Shown here piece after piece: positions 33,119 through 39,236 of a DNA stretch of 39,236 nucleotides. Both the position numbers and the translations under genes were made by a program. This stretch comes from Nitrosopumilales archaeon (GTDB lineage Archaea > Thermoproteota > Nitrososphaeria > Nitrososphaerales > Nitrosopumilaceae): the NCBI GenBank assembly GCA_016276965.1, contig JADNRU010000007.1, positions 1 to 39,236 of the forward strand, read 5' to 3'. A model generated the notes under the pieces. It made no database searches, was not told the DNA's origin, and saw nothing but the letters and a program-made list of their open reading frames with translations. Position 1 is the first letter of the stretch, and each line of letters starts with the position of its first letter.

Positions 33119-33496
33119 TTAATTTATCTTAATTTTTTTACTATTAGAAAAAAGACTTGCAGATCTTAAGAAAACTGCTTTTTTGTTCTTACAACCAATA
33201 TCACAAGCCTCTTGTACACTAAGCTGATCTCCTTTTCCATTTGCATGAATTATAGCTGAAATCAGCGGTAATAATGCAGCTCTACCTCCATATGCAGTTT
33301 GTTCATCAACAAACCAAAACATATTGAGTGCACTCGAATCAAGAAAACTTTCTCTTAGCTGTTTGCCAGATTCAGTATAATGACCTACAAGACGTAATCT
33401 ACCTTTTGCCAAAAAATTAACCGCTTTTGCAAATTTTATGCAAACATAACATTGATCATCATATATTACGAGGGGTACCATACTTTGTAAATCCAT
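33119..33496 (-). CDS. DCC-family thiol-disulphide oxidoreductase-like protein
   Basis: This 125-residue protein has the DCC signature near its start: VIYDDQCYVC (residues 10-19, D-x-x-C-x-x-C pattern with C16 and C19). The rest fits the family: a strand/helix core and FWFVDEQTAYGGRAALLPL. DCC proteins are thioredoxin-fold-like and thought to act on disulphides, but are poorly studied. The start codon is at 33496, 5 nt from the in-frame limit of the divergent transketolase-fusion region, so the two genes share a promoter region. Confidence 0.8.
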   Translation of the reverse strand: MDLQSMVPLVIYDDQCYVCIKFAKAVNFLAKGRLRLVGHYTESGKQLRESFLDSSALNMFWFVDEQTAYGGRAALLPLISAIIHANGKGDQLSVQEACDIGCKNKKAVFLRSASLFSNSKKIKIN

Positions 33497-33539
33497 AATT
33501 ATTGTTGGTCGCGATCAGATTAAAATTTTCAGAAGTAGC

Positions 33540-33548
33540 TTTTTATTT
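33540..33548 (+). promoter_or_regulatory. TATA box of the pentose-phosphate operon
   Basis: TTTTTATTT is centred about 30 nt before ATG 33574. It lies inside the longest in-frame extension (from 33502), which argues for starting translation at 33574. Confidence 0.4.
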
Positions 33549-33573
33549 CAAATACAAAGGGAAAAAGCAAGAC

Positions 33574-35241
33574 ATGGGCCTAAATTATTATCAAATAAAA
33601 AAAAATGTTCTCAAGGCTCGTAAACTGGTAATAAAAGGAACAACAGCTGCTGGTTCAGGCCATCCGGGAGGAAGTTTTTCAATGGCTGAAATATTGGGGT
33701 GTTTATTATTCAAATTCATCAAGTATGACCCCAAAAATCCACTTTGGGAAGAAAGAGATAGATTAATTCTTTCAAAAGGTCATGCGTCACCTGGATTATT
33801 TTCAAACCTTGCAGTAGCTGGTTATTTTGATCCTTCTGAAATTGAAACACTACGACAATTTGGAAGTAGACTTCAAGGCCATCCTGATTTGAAATGTCCC
33901 GGTGTAGAATTTTGTGGGGGTTCTTTAGGACTTGGTATTTCTTACTCTATTGGAAATGCACTTGCAGCAAAAATTGATGGCAAAAATCATCGTATCTATA
34001 CCATAATTGGAGATGGAGAGTCAGACGAGGGACAAGTTTGGGAAGCTGCCATGACTGCTGTAAAATACAAAGTAGATAAAATGACTGTAATTCAGGATAG
34101 AAATTTCATTCAACAGGATTCATACACTGAAAAAATAATGCCACTTGATGAAGAACTTGTGGGAGATGATCTCTCTGAGATGTGGAAGGATGCCAGTAGA
34201 TGGAAAACTGGGGACAAATGGCGTTCATTTGGATGGAATGTAATAGAAATTGATGGTCACAGAATTGAACAGATTGATTACGCAATCAACAAAGCAATAC
34301 AGACCAAGGGAGTGCCCTCTATCATCATTGCACGTACAATAAAAGGAAAGGGTGTTGAACACATGGAAGATAATCCTCAATGGCACGGTAAGGCACCAAA
34401 ACCCGAAATCGCACCAATAATTGATGTTGAACTTGATTCACAATTCATGATTGCTCCATCCATTATTGCAGGTGACATGTCTAATCTAGAAAACGAAGTA
34501 AAACGATGTGCAGATGGAAGAGCTGATTATATACATCTTGATGTAATGGATGGAGAATTTGTTCCAAACAAAACTTTTGATCATAATAAAATAAAAGAGC
34601 TTAGACCAATTACAGCAATTCCATTTGATGCTCATTTGATGATAAACGAACCTGTAAAACATGTACGCGATTATGTTGAAGCCGGTTGTGACATCATTAC
34701 TGTACACGCTGAAGTATGTGATGAAGCAAGTTTTGGAGAAATACATGATATTTTACGTCAAAATCAAGTTGGTGTTGGACTTGCAATAAATCCGGATACA
34801 GATCTTCCAAACTGGTCAAACAAATTCATTTCAGACTTGGATCATCTAATTGTAATGTCAGTAGTCCCGGGAAAATCTGGCCAAAAATATATCGAGTCAT
34901 CTCATGAAAAAACTCAAAAACTTTCAAAGAAGCTTGCAGAGCACAAATTTGAAGGGTATATCGAGGCTGATGGTGGTATTAACCTTGAAAATGCTGGACA
35001 ATGTTTTGCCGATGGTGCTAGGGCGTTTGTTGGGGGAGGTGCAATTGTTGGCCAAAAAGATGTAAGAGGTATAATTAGAGAATTTAGAAAAACAATATTG
35101 CATACAAGAAGGAAGCTGCTTATTCAAAAAGCACATGAATTTGGTGGAACTGAACTTGTTAACAAATGGATTGAGCTTCACGTAATTGGAGAAAAAAAGA
35201 ATGAACTGATTCAGCTATCTAAGGAGCTTGGTTACAATTGA
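33574..35241 (+). CDS. Fusion: transketolase N-terminal subunit + ribulose-phosphate 3-epimerase
   Basis: This single 555-residue frame joins two enzymes. Residues 1-285 are the thiamine-diphosphate half of transketolase: GSGHPGGSFSMAEI (27-40), SKGHASPGL, and the TPP motif GDGESDEGQVWEAA (147-160). Residues 292-508 are a full ribulose-5-phosphate 3-epimerase barrel: MIAPSIIAGD, YIHLDVMDGEFVPN (319-332), FDAHLM, and EADGGINLEN (463-473). A helical tail of about 45 residues follows. The TPP half has an insert near 180-215, and the barrel has SVVPGKSGQ where NPGFGGQ is usual. The stop overlaps the transketolase C-half start. A leaderless start at 33574 fits the TATA box. Confidence 0.93.
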   Translation: MGLNYYQIKKNVLKARKLVIKGTTAAGSGHPGGSFSMAEILGCLLFKFIKYDPKNPLWEERDRLILSKGHASPGLFSNLAVAGYFDPSEIETLRQFGSRLQGHPDLKCPGVEFCGGSLGLGISYSIGNALAAKIDGKNHRIYTIIGDGESDEGQVWEAAMTAVKYKVDKMTVIQDRNFIQQDSYTEKIMPLDEELVGDDLSEMWKDASRWKTGDKWRSFGWNVIEIDGHRIEQIDYAINKAIQTKGVPSIIIARTIKGKGVEHMEDNPQWHGKAPKPEIAPIIDVELDSQFMIAPSIIAGDMSNLENEVKRCADGRADYIHLDVMDGEFVPNKTFDHNKIKELRPITAIPFDAHLMINEPVKHVRDYVEAGCDIITVHAEVCDEASFGEIHDILRQNQVGVGLAINPDTDLPNWSNKFISDLDHLIVMSVVPGKSGQKYIESSHEKTQKLSKKLAEHKFEGYIEADGGINLENAGQCFADGARAFVGGGAIVGQKDVRGIIREFRKTILHTRRKLLIQKAHEFGGTELVNKWIELHVIGEKKNELIQLSKELGYN

Positions 35242-35243
35242 CT

Positions 35244-36212
35244 ATGACTGAACAACTAACTGATATGCGTACTGAATATGGAAAAACCCTAATTGAATTA
35301 GGTAAAGAAAATCCAAATGTTGTTGTGTTGGGAGCAGACACTACTGATTCATTAAAGACTGCTAAATTTGGTGAAGTATATCCTGAAAGATTTTTCAACG
35401 TTGGAATTGCTGAAGCTAATCTTGTTACTGTTGCTGCAGGACTTGCATCTGCTGGCAAAGTTGCATTTGCAAGTACATATGCAATATTTCTTCCAGGAAG
35501 ATGTGTGGATCAAATTCGAAATGCAATTGCATATCCGAGCCGAGGAGACAAAAAAGGACTAAATGTAAAGTTGGTTGTTTCTCACGGTGGTCTTTCAGTT
35601 GGTGCAGATGGTGGTTCACATCAGCAAATAGAAGACATTGCAATAATGCGAGCAATTCCTAATATGCGAGTTTTAATTCCTGCTGATTCTGTTACGGTCA
35701 AAAAACTTACTTGGATAATTTCACAACAATATGGGCCTTTTTACATGAGGATGGCACGTACAAAAACACCATTAATTCATCAAGAGTCACAAGAATTTGA
35801 AATTGGAAAAGGAATTACTTTACGAGATGGTTCTGATTGTACCATTGCTGCATGTGGAATAACAGTAAAGATGGCACTTGATGCAGCCGAGTCTCTAAAA
35901 CAAGAAGGAATCTCTTGCAGAGTAATTGATGGTTTTTCAGTAAAACCAATTGATGCAGAACTGTTTGAAAAGGCTGCACGAGAAACGGGAGGAATCGTTA
36001 CGTGCGAAGAGCATAACATTTTAGCTGGGTTTGGTTCTGCAATTGCTGAGGTAGTTTCGGAGAGATACCCAGTACCGATCAAACGAATTGGTGCCCAAGA
36101 CATGTTTGGTGAATCTGCACGAGACAAAGAAATTCCACTACTCTTTGAAAAGCACGGAATTACATCTGTTAATATAGCAAAAAAAGTAAAAGAAATCAGG
36201 AGTAAATCATGA
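35244..36212 (+). CDS. Transketolase C-terminal subunit
   Basis: This 322-residue protein supplies the pyrimidine-binding and C-terminal domains of a split transketolase, which transfers two-carbon ketol units between sugar phosphates. Motifs include VVVLGADTTDSLK, FFNVGIAEANLV (with the Glu that activates TPP), SHGGLSVGADGGSHQ and CEEHNILAGFGSAIAEV. TTG 35238 is in frame and overlaps the previous stop. I prefer ATG 35244. The 3' end overlaps the transaldolase ATG by 4 nt. Confidence 0.94.
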   Translation: MTEQLTDMRTEYGKTLIELGKENPNVVVLGADTTDSLKTAKFGEVYPERFFNVGIAEANLVTVAAGLASAGKVAFASTYAIFLPGRCVDQIRNAIAYPSRGDKKGLNVKLVVSHGGLSVGADGGSHQQIEDIAIMRAIPNMRVLIPADSVTVKKLTWIISQQYGPFYMRMARTKTPLIHQESQEFEIGKGITLRDGSDCTIAACGITVKMALDAAESLKQEGISCRVIDGFSVKPIDAELFEKAARETGGIVTCEEHNILAGFGSAIAEVVSERYPVPIKRIGAQDMFGESARDKEIPLLFEKHGITSVNIAKKVKEIRSKS

Positions 36213-36874
36213 AAATTTTCCTAGATACTGCTAATCTCGAATCAATCAAAAAGTACAATGATATGGGATTATTAGATGGCATTACAACTAATCCAACCTT
36301 GCTTTCAAAAGAAAGCGGAGATCCTCAAAAAACAATGGCAGAAATTTGCCGCATAATTAAGGGTGATGTCAGTCTTGAGGTCGTGGCAACAGATTACGAA
36401 GGTATGATGGAAGAGGGTCGTCGACTTCGAAAATATGGTGACAATGTTGTTGTAAAGTGTCCTATGACTGCTGAAGGACTAAAGGCATGCAAGGCATTAA
36501 CTGCAGAAGGAATTCCTGTAAATATTACCTTGGTTTTTTCACCAAATCAAGCAATTCTAGCAGCAAAAGCTGGAGCAAAGTATGTCAGTCCTTTCATTGG
36601 AAGACTAGATGATGTTGGCAAAGATGGAATGAATTTGATTCGAGAAATAAAACAGATCTTTCCAAACTACAAATTCAAAACCCAAATTTTGGTTGCAAGC
36701 ATAAGACATCCAATGCATGTTGTAGATGCAGCAAAAATCGGTGCAGATGTTGTAACCTTGCCCGCTGCTGTTCTTGAAAAGATGTTAAAGCACCAACTAA
36801 CCGATATTGGATTGAAGAATTTTCTGGCAGATTGGGAAAAACTCAAATCTGAAGATCCAAATATTCATATATAA
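36209..36874 (+). CDS. tal: Transaldolase (small, FSA/TalC-like)
   Basis: This 221-residue barrel enzyme moves a dihydroxyacetone unit between sugar phosphates. MKIFLDTANLESIKKY and GITTNPTLLSKE are the usual N-terminal signatures. The Schiff-base lysine is K83 in NVVVKCPMTAEGL. VNITLVFSPNQA and YVSPFIGRLDD follow. The short length places it with the FSA/TalC subfamily, so fructose-6-phosphate aldolase activity is possible. ATGA overlap with the transketolase C-half shows coupling. With the upstream genes it completes the non-oxidative pentose-phosphate set except ribose-5-phosphate isomerase. Confidence 0.95.
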   Translation: MKIFLDTANLESIKKYNDMGLLDGITTNPTLLSKESGDPQKTMAEICRIIKGDVSLEVVATDYEGMMEEGRRLRKYGDNVVVKCPMTAEGLKACKALTAEGIPVNITLVFSPNQAILAAKAGAKYVSPFIGRLDDVGKDGMNLIREIKQIFPNYKFKTQILVASIRHPMHVVDAAKIGADVVTLPAAVLEKMLKHQLTDIGLKNFLADWEKLKSEDPNIHI

Positions 36875-36895
36875 AATTTTTTTAAAAATAAAAAT
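36875..36895. terminator. T/A-rich transcript end between convergent genes
   Basis: The 21-nt gap holds a run of seven T (36877-36884 region) followed by an A-rich run. On either strand this gives a U-tract just after the stop codons of tal and tbp. Archaeal termination often needs only such U-tracts. No hairpin is seen. Confidence 0.4.
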
Positions 36896-37456
36896 CTATT
36901 CGTAGATCATTAAATTTTTCTCTTCTAAAAGCGCATGCAAGTTATGCACTGAACGATAAACATCTGCTTCCTTTTTTGCACCAGTACAAACAAGTTTGCC
37001 AGAAGCAAAAATCAAAATCACCGTTTTTGGATCAAGCATTCTGTGAATTAAACCCGGAAACTGTTCAGGCTCGTACATACTTCTTGGCAAGGTTCTAGCA
37101 GCTTGCTCGAGGTGAATTTTGCCACCAAGATTAATTGCAGCTACAATATTTTGTACCACAATTACTGCATCCTTTTTAATTTTAATTCCTCCCTTCCGAA
37201 GTTTTTGTACTACCGTTCTTACTGCTTTGATTGCCAATTCTTCAGATTTTGCTCCAGTACAAACCATTTTTCCTGTTCTAAAAATCAAACACGCAGTTCG
37301 TGGTGTTTTTAATCTAAATACTAATCCTGGAAATTGCTCTGGATGGTATTCTGTGTCTGGAAACTTTTTTGTTATATCAATGAGATCTATGGGCTGATCA
37401 ACTGATGCAGACGCTACAACGTTTTCTACACTTACAATTGGCTTTGTTTGAGGCAT
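36896..37456 (-). CDS. tbp: TATA-box-binding protein
   Basis: This 186-residue basal transcription factor binds TATA boxes and recruits TFB and RNA polymerase. It consists of two direct repeats of about 90 residues. Repeat 1 has YHPEQFPGLVFRL and FRTGKMVCTGAKSE. Repeat 2 has YEPEQFPGLIHRM and FASGKLVCTGAKKE. There is almost no N- or C-terminal extension. Its own promoter carries a strong TATA box (37478-37489), with the implied transcription start at or within 2 nt of the ATG. Confidence 0.97.
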   Translation of the reverse strand: MPQTKPIVSVENVVASASVDQPIDLIDITKKFPDTEYHPEQFPGLVFRLKTPRTACLIFRTGKMVCTGAKSEELAIKAVRTVVQKLRKGGIKIKKDAVIVVQNIVAAINLGGKIHLEQAARTLPRSMYEPEQFPGLIHRMLDPKTVILIFASGKLVCTGAKKEADVYRSVHNLHALLEEKNLMIYE

Positions 37457-37477
37457 AAGATGTCTTTTAAATACCCT

Positions 37478-37489
37478 CTTTATATACTA
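37478..37489 (-). promoter_or_regulatory. Strong TATA box of tbp
   Basis: On the gene strand the sequence is TAGTATATAAAG, close to the archaeal consensus, and is centred about 27 nt before the ATG at 37456. The message would be leaderless. A second AT box (TATTTAAA) lies closer to the start but is too near for a normal TATA distance. Confidence 0.6.
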
Positions 37490-37528
37490 AATAAGCATTC
37501 TACAAAATCTGAAAAATACTATCAAAAA

Positions 37529-37987
37529 TTAATGACGACCAATCCATTGGTATCTATACTCTTCATCAATTAACTCTTCAAGGAGATCATTAGTTTTGAT
37601 CTTTGGTTTTTTCAGCTTTACTTCAAAAAAACCTAGTTTTCCTTTGAATGGAATTGGAATTCTAAATGGTTTTGCATTTTTTAAAAGAAAACTGTATCTG
37701 CTTGAAAGAAAATTTTTTGACGCTAGATGTTTTTTAGAATCTAAACGAAGCTCTGAACTAGATTTGTATTTTTTTACATCATAAAGTTCGGCCATTCCAA
37801 CAATAGCTCCTGTTACTAAATTTTTTGAGTTAATTTTGAGTCGTTTACAATCATCTTTTCTAATTCTTAGTGGTGCATGGATTAGAAATTCACCACGAAA
37901 ACTAGTATTCCATCGTCTTAGCTCAATTGTTTTTTTGCCTTGGATAATGAGGTTTGCAAAAGGCTGACTAACTGATAAACACTTCAT
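37529..37987 (-). CDS. ASCH-domain protein
   Basis: This 152-residue protein has the ASCH beta-barrel signature: LSVSQPFANLIIQGKKTIELRRW near the start, FRGEFLIHAPLRI, then TGAIVGMAELYDVKKY. ASCH proteins are PUA-like and are thought to bind RNA; some act on modified nucleosides. The C-terminal part (FLLKNAKPFRIPIPFKGKLG, EVKLKKP) continues the barrel and ends in an acidic helix and YRYQWIGRH. The start is ATG 37987. It is a single gene, divergent from the kelch gene. Confidence 0.82.
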   Translation of the reverse strand: MKCLSVSQPFANLIIQGKKTIELRRWNTSFRGEFLIHAPLRIRKDDCKRLKINSKNLVTGAIVGMAELYDVKKYKSSSELRLDSKKHLASKNFLSSRYSFLLKNAKPFRIPIPFKGKLGFFEVKLKKPKIKTNDLLEELIDEEYRYQWIGRH

Positions 37988-38070
37988 TAATTGGAACTAA
38001 TACTGCATCTATTTGGATTCATCTCAAGATCGGGAATTTGTATGGGTATCACAGGGATGATCGAGTTTAG

Positions 38071-38079
38071 ATATTATAA
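38071..38079 (+). promoter_or_regulatory. TATA box of the kelch gene
   Basis: ATATTATAA is centred about 21 nt before TTG 38096. It lies inside an in-frame upstream extension (ATG 38042), which is therefore unlikely to be translated. Confidence 0.4.
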
Positions 38080-38095
38080 TGCCAAATTATTAGTG

Positions 38096-39236
38096 TTGAA
38101 AAAACTGTTAATTGTTGTTTTTTTGGTGATTTTTGGAATGCCTGCTTCATATTCCCAAGTGGTTCTTCCTCCACAACCAGAACCGCCGACTCCTCCATTT
38201 CAAATTCAAATTGGTCCCCCAAACCAAACTTTTCCATCTACTGATCTTTTCACAAGGGAACCTTCACAAGAAAGATGGGACAGCTTGGAGCCTATGCCCA
38301 CTCCAAGAACTGAGGTTGCAGTAGCTGCAATTGGAGAGCGAATCTACGTCATTGGCGGCTTTGATAAAACAAATCGTGCAACCGATATAGTCGAAGTATA
38401 CGATACCATATCTGACACGTGGGATTCTGCAGCTCCCTTACCCATTCCACTACACCATGTTGGGGCTGCAAGCCATTCCGGTGAGGTATACGTAGTTGGC
38501 GGATACGCTGAGGGTTGGAGTGCAACTGATTCAGTGTTCATTTACAACCAAGAGGCAGATTCTTGGAAGGAGGCTGCCGGCATGCCTACAAAACGTGGTG
38601 CACTTTCGGTTCAATTTGTTGATGGCATTTTGTATGCAGTAGGAGGAGCCGATAGAATTGCACTTGATATCAATGAGGCATACAATCCAAAAACAGACAC
38701 TTGGCAGAATATGGCTCCCATGCCAACTGCGCGAGACCATCTAGCTTCAGCTGTAGTTGATGGAAAAATGTACGCAATTGGGGGCCGCATAATTACACTT
38801 GGATCAAACCTTGCAACAAACGAGCTCTATGATCCAAAAGATGATTCCTGGAAGGTCGTAGATTCTATGCCAACTGCTCGGGGCGGGCTAGCTGCAGCTG
38901 CAATAGCTGACACCATCTTTGTTTTTGGTGGAGAGTCGCCAAACTTTACCTTTGAACAAAATGAGCAATATATTCCAGGAGCTGGTTGGTTTTCTCACAA
39001 AGATATGCCGACTGCGCGTCATGGTTTGGGTGTAGTAACAGTTGATGATCGAATTTATGTAATCGGTGGAGGTGTAGTGCCAGGAGCTTCCGTTTCTGGG
39101 ATTAATGAATCGTACTATAATGCAGCTTTTATTCCTGAATTTGGTGTGCTAAGCTTTATTGTTTTGGGAATATCTTTCTGTATTGTATTTTTATTGTATT
39201 ATACACGCTTTAACAAAAATAAAGAACTATTAATAA
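38096..39236 (+). CDS. Secreted kelch-repeat protein with PEFG C-terminal sorting tail (3' end cut by window)
   Basis: This is an open frame of 380 residues that reaches the window end without a stop. I start at TTG 38096, giving a clear signal peptide (MKKLLIVVFLVIFGMPASYS), then a Pro-rich linker (PPQPEPPTPP). Six kelch blades follow, each with a strand ending in GG: RIYVIGGF, EVYVVGGY, ILYAVGGA, KMYAIGGR, TIFVFGGE, RIYVIGGG. Most have MPT-[AK]-R and W partners. The tail IPEFGVLSFIVLGISF plus a hydrophobic helix and basic end (YTRFNKNK) is the PEFG-type sorting signal of thaumarchaea. The likely location is the outer cell surface. Confidence 0.85.
   Translation, partial: MKKLLIVVFLVIFGMPASYSQVVLPPQPEPPTPPFQIQIGPPNQTFPSTDLFTREPSQERWDSLEPMPTPRTEVAVAAIGERIYVIGGFDKTNRATDIVEVYDTISDTWDSAAPLPIPLHHVGAASHSGEVYVVGGYAEGWSATDSVFIYNQEADSWKEAAGMPTKRGALSVQFVDGILYAVGGADRIALDINEAYNPKTDTWQNMAPMPTARDHLASAVVDGKMYAIGGRIITLGSNLATNELYDPKDDSWKVVDSMPTARGGLAAAAIADTIFVFGGESPNFTFEQNEQYIPGAGWFSHKDMPTARHGLGVVTVDDRIYVIGGGVVPGASVSGINESYYNAAFIPEFGVLSFIVLGISFCIVFLLYYTRFNKNKELLI

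Noticed and set aside
38042-38095. N-terminal extension of the kelch protein from ATG 38042
   Set aside because: It would put the signal peptide behind 18 residues and would overlap the likely TATA box.
38344-38740. Minus-strand frames of 65 and 69 aa at the window end
   Set aside because: They are antisense to the kelch repeats, whose repeated codons leave the reverse frames open.
1-39236. CRISPR array, transposon, integrase or prophage
   Set aside because: No regular direct repeats with spacers, no transposase or integrase motifs, and no tRNA-flanking duplicated attachment sites were seen by eye.

Overview
The window (low GC, densely packed, both strands coding) comes from an ammonia-oxidising archaeon of the Nitrosopumilus/Nitrosarchaeum type (Thaumarchaeota, now Nitrososphaerota). 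Several features point there: archaeal information-processing genes (RFC large subunit, TBP, ABCE1, a Trm5-type methyltransferase); a biotin-dependent acyl-CoA carboxylase of the type used in the 3-hydroxypropionate/4-hydroxybutyrate cycle; an 11-subunit complex I without NuoEFG; a tRNA with a non-canonical intron; and a secreted protein carrying a PEFG C-terminal sorting tail. The species call is inference from gene content, since I could run no search.

Layout. 1-5.1 kb is accessory: the tail of a truncated gene, two SAM methyltransferases, a tandem pair of related membrane-anchored proteins, several tiny Cys/His-rich or coiled-coil genes, a YCII-domain protein, tRNA-Lys, tRNA-Asp and an IMPase-family phosphatase. 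5.1-7.7 kb is a three-gene unit: an unknown protein, rfcL and a Cys-rich protein. 7.9-11.4 kb is the acyl-CoA carboxylase operon (carboxyltransferase, biotin carboxylase, biotin carrier). It is followed by a convergent peroxiredoxin. 12.0-22.4 kb is the complex I operon in the order A-B-C-D-H-I-J-K-M-L-N, tightly coupled with several overlaps.

22.4-28.1 kb holds a polyprenyl synthase, a tRNA-Glu with a T-loop intron, a TENA/PqqC-like protein, a tRNA with a CAT anticodon, pyrE, a LarA-like protein, a site-2-protease homologue, a GNAT acetyltransferase and a small membrane protein. 28.1-33.5 kb holds an ABCE1/Trm5-like pair, 5S rRNA, a mini C2H2 zinc finger, leucyl aminopeptidase, a small Cys protein and a DCC-family protein. 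33.5-36.9 kb is a pentose-phosphate operon: a transketolase N-half fused to ribulose-phosphate 3-epimerase, the transketolase C-half, and a small transaldolase. 36.9-39.2 kb has tbp, an ASCH-domain protein and a six-blade kelch protein with a PEFG tail that runs off the window.

How it works together. The carboxylase feeds inorganic carbon into the cycle. Complex I links the low-potential electron pool to the quinone pool and, in an ammonia oxidiser, may run backwards to make reductant. The non-oxidative pentose-phosphate operon makes ribose and erythrose phosphates from triose and hexose phosphates. Many first genes of transcription units have a TATA-like box about 20-30 nt before the start codon, so leaderless transcripts look common. 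The observations I rate highest are the transketolase/epimerase fusion, the perfect bulge-helix-bulge intron in the tRNA-Glu T loop, substitutions at the presumed quinone site of NuoD, and the overlapping reading frames around 2.98-3.33 kb. No stretch longer than about 300 bases lacks a gene. I found no CRISPR array, transposon or prophage.
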